From: Moringa oleifera
Lineage: Eukaryota > Streptophyta > Magnoliopsida > Brassicales > Moringaceae
Assembly: GCA_021397835.1 (NCBI GenBank)
Contig: JAJFZO010000034.1
Location: 4,528,501 to 4,592,500 of the forward strand
Length of the DNA stretch: 64,000 nt
Direction: 5' to 3'
This document shows positions 13,601-23,913 of this stretch, piece by piece. Every line of letters begins with the position of its first letter. The first letter of the stretch is position 1. The notes beneath the pieces are model-generated. The model was given only the letters and a program-made list of their open reading frames with translations. It was not told where the DNA came from and made no database searches. Position numbers and translations under genes: made by a program.

Positions 13601-16600
13601 CTATTATTTGTGTTAGTAATGGATGCTCTTGATAGGATATTTAGAATGGCTACTCAAGAAGGGTTATTGAGCAGTTTCAAGGTGGGTAGGGTGAGGTCAA
13701 AAATTAGAGATAACTCTTATTTATTTGCTGATGACACCATAATTTCTTGTGAGGCAAAAGAATATCCACTTGATCAACCTAAGAAGTATTTCATTACGTT
13801 TCGAGGTGATATCCGGTTTGAAGGTTAATTTGAGAAAGAGCAAACTTATCTCACTTGGTGATGGAGTGAATGGGAAGAGGCTTGTTAAAGTGTTGGAATG
13901 CAATTCAGGGAGTCTTCCAATGAAATATCTAGGGTTGCTTCTAGGAGCGAAAGTTAAAGAAGTGTCGTTATGGAATCCGATGGTTGAGAGATTTGAACAT
14001 AGGCTAACAGGATGGAAAAGTAGATATTTTTCTAAGGGGGAGAGACTAACACTCATTGGAAGCACTTTCTCAAGTCTTTTGATTTATTACATGTCGCTAT
14101 TTTCAATGCCTATGATGATGGCAAGGAAGTTAGAACAAGTGCAAAGGCGATTCTTTATGAGAAAGTTTAGAGGATGAATTTGATTGCCACATTGTTAAAT
14201 GGAAGATAGTGAGACAATCGGTAATGAACGAGGGTTTTGGGATTAAACTTCTTAGCTTGTTTAATAAGGCTCTTCTAGGTAAATGGTTATGGAGATTCAT
14301 GACGGAAAAAGAATATTTATGGAGGAGGATGGTGGTAGCGAAATATGAAGTGATGGAAGGGGGATGGGTTACAGTAATAAGGAGGGAAAGTTATGGACCT
14401 AGGGTGTGGAAAGCTATTAGAGAAGTATGGGATATGGTCAAACCATATGTGAGGTTCAAAACTGGGTTGGGCAACAATGTTAAGTTTTGGTATGATTTGT
14501 GGTGTGGTGACCAATTGCTGAAGGAGGCATTCTAGGACATGTATCAACTTGCTTGCAATAAGGAAGCTTGAGTGATTACCTAACTCCTCATAAGGATGGT
14601 GTGACATAGGAGACAGTATTTAGAAGGAATGTGCAGGATTGGGAAATGGGGCGAATAGGGCAATTTTTAGAGCATATCTATATTAGTAAATCAGAATTGA
14701 AAAACGAAGATAGGGTCTTTTGGAGGGGGAATAAATAAGGAAAATTTTTGATCAAGTCATTTTTTAAGATGATCAATGATGTTCAAGAAGGACTAGTGAT
14801 GGATCAAATACTTTGGAAACTAATTTGGAGGGTTGGAGCTCCTCTGAAGGTGGCGTTTTTTGCGTGGAAAGGAGCTTGGGGAAAACCTCTGACTCTTTAC
14901 AATTTGCAGAAAAGGGGATTCACTCTTTCAAATAGGTGTTTTTTATTCAAGGAACCAGTAGAAACTGTAGATCATGTAATGCTATGGTGTAGGTGGTCTA
15001 AAGAGTTCTATGAGAGCGTGTTGGCATTGTTGGGGCAAGCTTGGGTGATGTCAAACTCGGTGGCAGTAGAATTGAAGGCATGAGGAGGTATAAGGACTAC
15101 TGTGGTGAAGAAGAAGGCTACTGAATTGCTCCCACTTCTCAACTTATGGCTATTGTGGGGAGAGAGAAACAAGAGGGCTTTTGAAGGGGTGAAAACACCC
15201 CTTAGCGTGCTAAAGAATAGATTGATATATGTACTTAAATTGTGTGTAAGGGAGGATTCTTTTGTAAATGAAGACTTTGTAGAGTTCATAGATGTCCTCA
15301 CTGTTGCATAGGATTTAACTTATTTTTTGTACATTGGTGTCTTGTAGTTAATGTAATGCTAATGTTGTTTCTGATTTTAAGAAAAAAAGTGTTAGTTATC
15401 ATTGTTACTCATTTCATATTTGTGATTCATTTATTTTATGTTTGTAGGTGAAGAGCGTAGTTGAATGGCGGGAATTCTACTTTAGAAGCTACACGTAAGT
15501 CGTACATTTTCACACATTGTTTATTGAATTCCAATATACAGGAGATTCATAAGAGGCAAGGAAAAAAAAAAAATCTAGGTCTTCCCATGGTTCCCATCTA
15601 TCCTAAGGATAAGAATTCTTTAAAGATTTTGTGTTGCAATTGAATGAGCACTCTAATTATTCTTTTCTCTTTAAAAATTTGCGGTAAGTTTTGAAACTTC
15701 AGTTGATTTTTTTGTTGGTTCTAATCAAATTGTTGTTCAGTCAGAAGTTCTGTTATTTTCTTTCTTTTATTTTGTGGGAAAATTACAATTTGCATGTCTG
15801 TACTTTATTTGCAATTTTAATATGCATTTACACTCGTAATTGCAACCTTTGAAGATAATTCTGGTAGTTACTTTCTGTAATTACAACGGAATATTCCATT
15901 ATGATTCTTCTTTAATTTTCTTTTTCATTTTATGCTTCTTATGTATCTCAGTGTTGTCTTGTTTTTATGGTTATTATGATTATTAAATATTTACAGTGAC
16001 TATTGGTGATTAGTTTTTAGTTAAAGTACTTGAAACAAAAAGAGGGGTATTTGTGGAATAATAAAATAAAACATATATTGAAAGAAAAAGAAAACTCTTG
16101 ACAGAACATCACAAAAGGTTACTTAGTAGAAGTATCTTCAATTTTACATGGTGTACCTTGCTGCAATTACAAAATTAGGATGCAGATAAGATTACAACAA
16201 TGCAAATTGTAATATGCTGTTTTCCCCTTGGGGAAGGAGTAGAGTTGTATATCTCTTATTTTTGGACCTGGATTTTCTCAGTCAGTAGAGTTACTTGGAG
16301 TCCATCTCATAGTTACTGAAAACTTGGTATCTTCTTGTTCACACCATAAGTATGGGGGCATTGTGCATTATCCACCTGACACACGGTACAATAAGCGTAC
16401 AGTTAAATTGGTCTATGATGTGGAAAGATATGCATCAGAATAGTCAGTAAGACCATGTAAGTTATAACAACGACTAAGGTCAATAAGTAGCGTTTCAATC
16501 AGCATAATTTCGAATATTTATTAGTTATTCTCATTTTGAGTTCTAGCATTTAGAAATTGCCATCTTTCTAAATTGCCTCTAAAGTTAAAATACTTCTTCT

Positions 16601-19600
16601 ATCTAATTTTTCAAAAGAATTTAGGATCATTTTGTTATGGGGATTCAATGCACAAAGGTACCATGAATTTAAGGCAGGATCCGTGACTGCAGTTTGCAGG
16701 GGGATACAGGATCCTGGTACTATGATCCTTTCAAGTAGATTTGTTGGACATCCGATGCTTCTTGAGTTGACTTCCAAAAGCTTACCCAATTTTAGTTATT
16801 CTTCTTCTGAATTTAATCTTTATTTAATTGAATATGATTTTCATATGAAAACTTTTTACATCCTTGTATTGAGAATAATTTTGCTAGGCATTTTTATCTT
16901 TCTAACTCTTGCTTAAAAGCTCAATTTATCTTACAAGGTTTGCAGTTCTCTAGTGTATGATTGTTATGACAAGTAACTTGTTAGGCAAACCCGCAGTTCA
17001 TGATAATTGAAGCACAAAATTTCCAAGTTTTAGATAATAATAATAATAAAATATCAAACACGGACAAAAAAAAAATTGCAATGACATGATAGGTACAGGC
17101 AGAGAAAGCCATGCTAATTTCCAAAAAGTACAAGATCAGTTGTCACTATTTATGTCTTTGGACCACTAACACATGCCATGGGCTATGCCCATTAAGCATC
17201 CTTGATAAGGTGTCATTACTGTAATGTTCTGGCATGTGATAACATTCTTGGTAGCCCCTCTGCATGTGCTTTAGAATATCATTGGCAAGAATCAGCTTGA
17301 AATGGTAGCACAGCGACTGCTTCACCTTGTGGGCAAGTTGATGGTACTGTGGTGATCCAAGGAGGTATTCAAGTTTGTAGAGGAACTAATGGGTGACTAA
17401 GGCTGGAAACTAGGAGATGTATTAGAGTTTATAAGCAGTGAACAGGTGAAATGATTTAGACAAAAAGGCTAGATGGGGGAGCTGTTTATGCGTTCACTTC
17501 CCCAGAACATGCAGGAAGGTATAAGTATTTCAAACTTTGTTTGTTAGGATGATTGCATCAGCTCTAGTTCAGAATACATCTATGCCTTTCTCAATATTCT
17601 CCCATTCAAGTACTCTGGTCTTCACCAGGAGAAAGACTATGTAGTACCTGTTGTGGAGACATGTTTGCTTATTTTGATTATTTTTAAGAGTGAAGATCGT
17701 CTAGGTGCCACCTCTGACAAAGTTGCATCTTTTTGAATGTTTCTATGTAACCTGAATGTAAATTATCATTGGTGATCATAACCACTGCATCATTTCGTCT
17801 TTAAACATAATGCCCTTCGCCCACCACCGCCCCCTACCCTCTTTCTCTTTCTTTTCTGGATTTCTCTATTAGTTTGCTTTTCTTTTTAAATACATGCATG
17901 TGTAATGACAGCTGAAATTATCGGCGAATTGACACTGCCTTTGATTTATTCTCAGTTGCCATTCTTGTTAGCAGATTCATCGGTAAGCTTGTTGGACATT
18001 ACTATGATAGCAATGGAAATCCCACGAAGTATTTGAAAGGTGTTGAAGCAAAAGCTGCTAGAGGTTCACAGCTTCTGGAGAAACAGAAGATTGAAGAAGC
18101 GAAGCAACGTAGTTGCAATTCGAGGTGGAGTCAGGAAGAGGGTGGAGAGGTATGTTGTTCCATGACATGTTAATATCAGGAAAATAGATCAATGTTTCAG
18201 CTTTCCACATACGTTCTCATAATTTTTCTTTTGAAGGGGAAAAAATAAAATTAAAATAAGGGGAAAAAATGTATAATTCACTCAGGAGAATCTTTCAAGC
18301 TATTCGCGCTTCCTTGGAGGTCAGAAAATGAAAAGTTACATGGGAAAGTAATGCCTTTTAAATGCTGTCAAGGTTTGTCATTTAAGCATCTTTGCTGAAT
18401 TGAAAATCCTTGCTATGCTCAAATGACTTTTTGCCTGTTGAGATCGATTTCTTTCTTCTCTGACTAATATTTGTGAGGAGGATGCTGGGGAGGGAGCCAT
18501 AGAGTACGGTTATGTGGAAAGCTATTAGGAGGGGATGGGAGGAGCTTGCATCAAGGTTGAAATTCAAGATAGGTAATGATAGCACTATGCAGTTTTGGCA
18601 TGATGTTTGCATGGTGATAGACTGGTTAAGGAATTTTGTTCAGCCCTGTACCTACTAGTTAGTAACAAGAGTGATTAGGTGAGTTTGCTTGTGTACATGG
18701 TAATGGGGTGTCCAGTAATTTTCACAAGAAATGCACGGGACCGGAGTTGGAGCTGTTTAAACTGTTTTATGAGCGGATTTATGCCTCCAAACTTGACATG
18801 GGCTTTGAGTTTGGAGGGGAGGTTATGGTAACAAGTTTTCTGTAGTGTCTTTCTCAGGGTGCTAGAGTATGCATGAGAGAGGAGTGGATTCCTTGGAGAC
18901 TGATATGGGAAGTGGGAGTACCACCCAAAGTGGCTTTATTTGCATGAGCAGTTTGGGGCAAACCTCTTACCATAAAGCCTGAAGGAAAAAAGGAAACTTC
19001 TAGTTAGCAGATGTTCTTTGTTTGAGGAATATGAGGAAACGCTTAAATCATATCTTGATATGGTGTGGATGAATTTGATGCATATATGTCTATTTAGCAG
19101 ATTTTCTGTAGTGTCTGAGCCTTGTTGGGGTAGAATTAGATGCTCTCAAGATGAGTGGCTGCTAAGCTGAAGATTTGATCAGGCATGTGTCCCTGAGGAG
19201 AAGTGGAACAAAATGGCTATGATTTCTCTTCACATTTTTCAGTTTAGTCTAGGGGAAGAGAAAGGGGAGGGTTTTTGAACTTGTGGATATTGGGGTTTTC
19301 TTTTCATGAATGAAGAGAATTCTTTTTGTGAACTTCCAAATAGCTAATTATGCTTGTATAAGGGTTGTACCTTCATAGATCTTCTTGTAAACATAATTGT
19401 TTGCCACTGTTTCTTATCCCCCCAACCCAACCCCCCCCCCCCCAAAAAAAAAAAAAAAGTTATATCTCTTTCACTACTCTGGACAGGTTTGGTGTGATGT
19501 TGGGGTGCCAAGATTAGTTCAAAGACCTCTGGAAATCGCGATAACTGGGAAGATGAGTAAACGGTGTGCTTGCTTTGAAGAAGATCAACTAGACCAGCCT

Positions 19601-19654
19601 GGGTTGGAAGTCTATGAAGGATGTGATTCCCTAGCCCAAACTTGCAAAGTTTGA
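4649..19654 (+). CDS. MAPR4: MAPR4/neudesin-like membrane-associated progesterone-binding (cytochrome b5-like) protein, 8 exons
   Basis: Coding exons: 4649-4756, 5333-5409, 5515-5586, 9408-9445, 10270-10313, 15448-15494, 17975-18149 and 19487-19654. They sum to 729 bases, giving 242 residues and a stop, and every junction has GT-AG borders. Residues 1-35 hold a hydrophobic helix ([18 protein letters not shown]), a signal peptide or anchor. A cytochrome b5-like MAPR domain starts near residue 37 ([15 protein letters not shown]) and includes the hallmark [32 protein letters not shown] and GNFTGD. The C-terminal part is Cys-rich ([29 protein letters not shown]), as in neudesin-type members. MAPR proteins bind haem through tyrosines and some bind steroids; the plant MAPR4 role is poorly known. 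Introns 3 (3.8 kb) and 5 (5.1 kb) are unusually long; intron 5 is inflated by a LINE. The match to Arabidopsis MAPR4 is from memory but extends along the whole protein. Confidence 0.9.
5587..9407 (+). other. Intron 3 of the MAPR4-like gene (3.8 kb)
   Basis: Lies between AG|GTTTGT at 5587 and TTCAG|AGATGC at 9407. It has ordinary intronic composition, with homopolymer T runs at about 6602-6616 and 6692-6709 and a weak inverted repeat pair described separately (7880-8520). Open frames of up to about 90 codons here have no recognisable domains. A TGTGAACCAAAC motif occurs twice (about 6524 and 6649), hinting at an old small insertion at about 6420-6680. Confidence 0.6.
7878..8518. repeat. Possible decayed MITE with short imperfect terminal inverted repeats
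   Basis: GGAATCGGAGTGGG near 7882 is nearly the reverse complement of CCCATTCCGATTC near 8500, about 620 bases apart within intron 3 of the MAPR4-like gene. The interior is non-coding and partly AT-rich. Only about a dozen bases pair well, so this may be chance. No target-site duplication was established. Confidence 0.25.
10703..11490 (+). pseudogene. Degenerate LINE ORF1-like segment
   Basis: An open stretch from 10703 ([15 protein letters not shown]) of 113 codons is followed by frame-disrupted sequence ending in [18 protein letters not shown] and LFNEIQ (about 11405-11485), just ahead of the endonuclease. Its position matches ORF1, the RNA-binding chaperone of L1 elements, but no CCHC zinc knuckle is visible. 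It is probably truncated at its 5' end. Confidence 0.55.
11660..15310 (+). pseudogene. Degenerate LINE ORF2: endonuclease, reverse transcriptase and zf-RVT
   Basis: The endonuclease region begins [12 protein letters not shown] and soon meets a stop (VCI*ETKI) where a Gln codon (CAG) is usual. The RT fingers and palm are visible as [16 protein letters not shown] (about 13164), [17 protein letters not shown] (about 13396), [13 protein letters not shown] and [10 protein letters not shown]. The thumb region continues through [12 protein letters not shown] (about 13919). The zf-RVT part reads [18 protein letters not shown] and [12 protein letters not shown] (about 14820-15000). The frame is broken at several points, so no functional protein is expected. 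Confidence 0.85.
18475..19400 (+). mobile_element. 3' fragment of a second LINE in intron 7 of the MAPR4-like gene
   Basis: The reading frames are broken, but sense-strand segments match the end of LINE ORF2: [18 protein letters not shown] (about 18511), [13 protein letters not shown] (about 18570) and [17 protein letters not shown] followed by VWGKPLT (about 18895-18972). The stretch runs parallel to 14390-15310 of the intron 5 element but is clearly a different, older copy. It is 5'-truncated: only the C-terminal zf-RVT portion and 3' tail remain. The exact borders are uncertain. Confidence 0.8.
19424..19458 (+). repeat. Poly-C/poly-A tract just before the last splice acceptor
   Basis: A C-rich stretch ends in 13 consecutive C (19431-19443), then 15 A (19444-19458). 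It ends 28 bases before the intron 7 acceptor AG at 19485-19486. It may be the modified tail of the LINE fragment immediately upstream. Confidence 0.8.
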
Positions 19655-20357
19655 GTAAGAACATTTTAACTGTCATAAACATTTATCGCGCAATAGAAGA
19701 GTCAAAAAAGAGAAACAATGTACTATATGTAGTTTGGTGTTCTTTTTATTCCACAATAGATGTGCCTAAATGAAATTTAATCACTAATCTTTATCTTATG
19801 TAATCATCTTTGCTTCCCTAATGTACCTGTTCAATAATTGATGAAAATTTTCTGTCAGTGATATGGGACTGATCCCATTGCAAAAATCCTTGACGAATTG
19901 CTGCAGGTTGTGATACATTTCTCTCTTCAATTTGTATGTATTACTAGCTTCGTTGTATACCAAGTCGAGCACCCTATTACTGACGCATAATTAATTATAT
20001 ATTTTTAACAAATGCATTTAGGAATGTAATAATTTCTTTTTTGGTAAGAAATTAATGAGGGAATAATGTTGATAGTGAGATTCATTTATGTGGCGCTTAT
20101 AAAATCATGTAGTTAGAAGATTCAAGTTTTTTATTTTTTTTATTTTGGATTTGTTATGAGAAGGATGTCAATGCTGAATAAGTTTGAGCACTAAAAGTTT
20201 GGATTTGTTTTCATACCTTGAATGTTGTTCTTACTTTTTGACTAAATCATTATTTTAATATTATAATAAAATAGTCTGATCTGTTTCAATGTTATTCTTG
20301 TATTATAATCTAGAGATGCAATAAATTTTATCAGTCAGAATTCATGCACATCCTTGT

Positions 20358-20397
<40 letters not shown>

Positions 20398-21100
20398 CTT
20401 ATGTGTTATCATCTATATTTAATTTAATAATTTTTTTGAAAATAAATTATTATTTTTAATATTTATTTTTAAATATAGTAGTTAATTTTCATAATTATCT
20501 TATTTTTAAATTTTTACTATAAAGAAAGTTTAATTCATTTTATTCCCAAAAAAAAAAAGAATAAGAGTGGAGTTGGCTTCTTTTTTAAGACAATTTTAAG
20601 TAGAAGAGTGCTCAATCATTATATTTTTTTTCATTTATTATTAGCCAATAATTTTATAGTATGCTCTATGAATGTAGACTAACTATCAAATCACCATGTA
20701 AACTGTCAATTTTTTAAATTTATTTTTAAATTTTATTTGACAATTGATTACTCTCTTTGTCTTAATTTTACAACAAGAATGAATCCAAATTTAATTTGTT
20801 AATGAACCAACTAATTTAAAGATAACCAAACCAATAATTGAAAAAAGAATCAACTGATAGAAATTTGGTGTAATATTCTTTTTTTATTTTAATAACTTTG
20901 AATATATATTGACAGACGTGTTCTGCTTTGCTACGAAACTGGCAGCTGTGATCTATGAAGACCATGGAAGGTTATTTTTGGTATTTTCATTCCCATATCT
21001 AATTTTCCTCTTCCATCAATTTCTATGTAAAACTCGAGATTAAGCGTATTGCTCAATATAAAAACCAAAACGACAGGGAATTGGCTAAATCTGCCAAAAG
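19655..21100. other. 3' flank of the MAPR4-like gene and AT-rich spacer
   Basis: Holds the probable 3' UTR (19655 to roughly 19850), an (AT)n microsatellite at 20361-20392 and otherwise AT-rich sequence. No gene or transposon domain was recognised. Confidence 0.55.
20361..20392. repeat. (AT)n microsatellite
   Basis: About 16 uninterrupted AT dinucleotides between TTGTACA and TATATCTT. Confidence 0.95.
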
Positions 21101-21193
21101 CCAGCGTCCCGCTAATCTCTCCCTACGCCCTTTTTGGGACTTGGCGCACATGGCCAGTTAACATCATTGCTTCTTTGCCTACAGAATTTTGCG

Positions 21194-21233
21194 CACGTGC
21201 CACGTGCCCATTTTATTCGACATTGTTCACGTG
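21194..21233. promoter_or_regulatory. Distal cluster of three G-boxes (CACGTG)
   Basis: CACGTG palindromes lie at 21194-21199, 21201-21206 and 21228-21233, within an island of unusually high GC (about 21090-21340) in otherwise AT-rich DNA, about 2.1 kb upstream of the JAZ8-like start codon. CACGTG is the core site for bHLH factors such as MYC2 and PIFs and for some bZIPs. Assignment to the JAZ gene is by position only; the island could also belong to an unrecognised transcript. Confidence 0.6.
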
Positions 21234-21339
21234 CCTTAATTCCTTAGGTGTTACTGGCTTCTCTTCCAGAATTGGGTGACCCGTGACACGAGTTAGGCAC
21301 CCAATTCTTCAGTTCCACGCCCCTATGTTTCCCGCCTAC

Positions 21340-22850
21340 CCATTTCATTTATCATCTTGCTCTTCAAAATTTTTTTTTTTCAGTCCCTCAACTTTTAATT
21401 TCTATTTAAATCAAATCATTAAATTTGTAACCATTATCAGCGATAAATACTGTAAAGAACATAATAAATTAATAAAAAATCAGACTACAACAATTTTAGT
21501 ATGAAAATAATTTTTGATTAAATAACCAAAAAAATAACTTGATTTTTTTTAAAAAAAAGAAGCTTGCAACTTGTGCTACGTATATGAAATAATTTAAAAT
21601 TTTAATTATAAAAATAATCTTTTAAACATGTTATTCATTTTTTTTAAATTTTCAAATAAGAGATATAATAATTAAAAAAATAAAAATTGATATGTAACAC
21701 AATTTTTTTTAATGCAAAGGAGTTTGATAATTCAATAGTTTCAAAATATAAAATAAATATTGAAATATTTCAGAAAATTAATTAATTAATTTTTAAAAAA
21801 TTTTCTTTCTTGTAAATGGAACATCGCAAGCCATATGTGTTATAAATTTGATTTACTTTACTTATGTTGATATTCTTAATTTTATATATTTGAAGGTTAA
21901 ATATTTTACACCGATTAAAATCGGCTCTACATTTTCGATGTATTTCTCTAGTTGTTTCTATGAATTAACTACTTTGTTGTTAACTATGCAAGCATGCGCA
22001 TGTTGCAGTCACCGATCGCTTTTAAGCGATGCACTTCTTTTGCCTATTTGTATATGTATATCACATTTTAGTGTTACGGGGATTAACTTTTTAAGATAAA
22101 TTTTGTATTTAATATATTTGAAATATATATTTTTTATTTAATAAATTAAAAATTTCTATTAGATACTTAACTCTTTTGCAAGTGATATTAATATTGAATT
22201 TGATTTATTCTATAGTGTCTCGTCAATCATTTATATAAAAAGAATAACATAAATATTTAAAAAATTATAAAATATAACTATTTTTAATTTGAATCATCAA
22301 ATATTGATTGGTCTAATTATATTTCAATATTTTAATTTAATTCAATTTAAATTTTTAAAAAATTTAAAAATAAAAATATTTAAATTAAAAATTTTTCATA
22401 ATAAATTTTAACTTAAAATTTATAACATATGAAAAAAATTTTAAACTATTATTACAAAAAATTTAATTTTTTTAAGTATTAAAGTTTATTTTTTTAATTT
22501 TATATTGTAAAACATTTTACAATGTAAAGATTTTATAAATTTATTAAAATAATTTTTTATTAAAAATATATTTATATTTAAAAAATTAAATAATAAAACA
22601 TATTTAAAAATTTTTAATAAAAAAAATATTATTAAATTTTTGCAACCATTTTTATCAAAAGCTAGATTAAATCAAATTAAAATATTAAGTATATAATTAA
22701 ATCCATTGATATTTTTAATTTAAGATTAACATATATATAATTTAAATTTTTATATTTATTTAAAAATATAAATTAAATATAAAATTTATTTTTCTAACAA
22801 GTTAATTTTGGATATTTTCATCCCTTAATTAACGAGGACTTGAACCCTGG
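21340..22850. other. Very AT-rich spacer upstream of the JAZ8-like gene
   Basis: Long A/T runs and no recognisable coding sequence. The few open frames are short and have biased, non-protein-like composition. Confidence 0.6.
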
Positions 22851-22885
22851 CACAAGGAAGAAATATCGAAGGGTTAGTTTGGTTG

Positions 22886-23136
22886 CACGTGAAAGTGACG
22901 CAACGGGAGAATCGGTTGCACAGATAAAGCAAGACCGAGCCTACAAATTCCGCTGTCCTATTTAAGTCACGTTCTTTCCATTTTAGGAAACCAATGCAAA
23001 AGCACGACCGTCCCTACCCACTTTCTAATTTAACCATGTGATATTATTAACACATTATTGACTCTAAATGTGTTTTGTGAGAAAGAAAGAAAAAATGTGC
23101 GTTTTTTGGGGCACGTGAAGCCTCGTTTTCCACGTG
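22886..23136 (+). promoter_or_regulatory. Proximal G-box cluster in the JAZ8-like promoter
   Basis: CACGTG occurs at 22886-22891, 23112-23117 and 23131-23136, i.e. 221 to 471 bases upstream of the start codon. JAZ promoters in Arabidopsis are direct targets of MYC2-type factors acting through this motif, so jasmonate-responsive feedback regulation is the likely reading. The sequence shows the motifs; the response is inferred. Confidence 0.65.
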
Positions 23137-23181
23137 CCCAATAATGTAGGGTTCAGGATAGTTATTTTCACATGCAATCCT

Positions 23182-23189
23182 TTATATAT
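23182..23189 (+). promoter_or_regulatory. TATA box of the JAZ8-like gene
   Basis: TTATATAT lies about 45 bases downstream of the last G-box and about 168 bases before the start codon. Transcription would start near 23212-23220, where a pyrimidine-rich leader (CTCTCTCCTCCGCTCTC) begins. Confidence 0.6.
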
Positions 23190-23274
23190 TAATCAGTCTT
23201 ACAGACTGTTCCCTGCCGCAGCTCTCTCCTCCGCTCTCTTTCGTTTGGAATCTTCAGTTTTAGATTTTGAAGAA

Positions 23275-23328
23275 ATGGAGCTTTATTGTTTTCTCCTTTG
23301 CATAATCACCCATTTGATTCTCCACTAA
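23275..23328 (+). other. Upstream ORF (17 codons) in the JAZ8-like 5' leader
   Basis: ATG at 23275 (context GAAATGG, good at -3 and +4) opens a frame MELYCFLLCIITHLILH ending TAA at 23326-23328. That is 28 bases before the JAZ ATG and in a different frame. It is downstream of the TATA box, so it should be in the mRNA. Its strong start context suggests it could lower translation of the main frame. The peptide is hydrophobic; conservation is unknown. Confidence 0.5.
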
Positions 23329-23356
23329 TTGATCCAGTGTTAGCTTCTCCGGCAAC

Positions 23357-23913
23357 ATGAGGAGGAATTGCGGCCTCCAGCTTCGTCTTCCTTCGTTTTC
23401 CACTTCCTTCTCCTCCCGCGAGTGCCACCAAAATTCATCGTTAGTTCTATTAAACCCTAATTTTTCCTTTTGTTTGATGAATTTTATACTTGTGAGTTCA
23501 AATAATGGATTCTAATTTGAGTATTTTCTGTAATAAATTGATGAATTCTCACAAATGTAGGTTGGATCCTTCGAGTGTAAATCCAGAAGAAATCGTCATT
23601 TTCGATAATGGCAAGTTGTGCATTTGCGACGTAAAGGAACTTCAGGTCAGATGCAAAGGGGAAATTAATTATTAAAGGAAAATAAGAAAAGTTTCAGATA
23701 GGCTAACAAGTGAGTTGATGTGGTGGAATGCAGGCTAGAGCCATAATATGGCTGGCAAGTCGAGAAATGGAAGAAAAGATAAACGCGAAGCCACTGCATT
23801 CAGTTGCTTTATGCAGCCCTTCAGGGTTGTCCATGAAGAGATCTCTGCAGGGGTTCCTCCAAAAGAGAAAGAAGAGAAGCAAAGCAACCTCCCCATACAG
23901 CCCATCCAACTAA
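23357..23913 (+). CDS. JAZ8: JAZ8-like (TIFY5-group) jasmonate ZIM-domain repressor, 3 exons
   Basis: Exons 23357-23439, 23561-23645 and 23734-23913 join in frame to 348 bases (115 residues plus stop). Residues 7-11 (LQLRL) form an LxLxL EAR motif, which in JAZ7/JAZ8 recruits the TOPLESS co-repressor directly. The ZIM/TIFY region spans about 39-66 (EEIVIFDNGKLCICDVKELQ then ARAIIWLASRE). Its core reads VIFDNG, so the usual Tyr of TIFYxG is Asp. The Jas region is at 89-111 (SMKRSLQGFLQKRKKRS then KATSPY) and lacks the LPIARR degron that lets COI1 bind other JAZ proteins. JAZ8-type proteins are therefore stable under jasmonate and repress MYC factors in the nucleus. Arabidopsis JAZ8 is slightly longer (131 aa). 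JAZ7 and JAZ8 are close paralogues, so the number is approximate. Confidence 0.93.

Larger units (their letters stand above)
10699..15391 (+). mobile_element. L1-clade LINE retrotransposon, nearly complete but inactivated, in intron 5 of the MAPR4-like gene
   Basis: The element body is flanked by a 14 bp direct repeat TTAGTTATCATTGT at 10685-10698 and 15392-15405, a typical L1 target-site duplication. The right copy is preceded by an A-rich tail (AAGAAAAAAAGTG). In order it contains an ORF1-like segment (10703 onward), an apurinic-type endonuclease start ([12 protein letters not shown], about 11668), a reverse transcriptase with [18 protein letters not shown] (about 13577) and the YLFADDT active-site box (about 13719), and a zf-RVT region ([12 protein letters not shown], about 14857). 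Many in-frame stops and frameshifts kill the reading frames. It lies in the same orientation as the host gene. At about 4.7 kb it is shorter than many plant L1 elements, so 5' truncation is likely. Confidence 0.92.

Noticed and set aside
16568..16916. Overlapping 73- and 94-codon frames in intron 6 of the MAPR4-like gene
   Set aside because: No recognisable domain and no splice-compatible link to exons 6 and 7; the MAPR4 frame is complete without them.
22015..22032. Perfect short hairpin ATCGCTT-TT-AAGCGAT
   Set aside because: A 7 bp stem with a 2 base loop, no downstream T-run or gene; within chance expectation.
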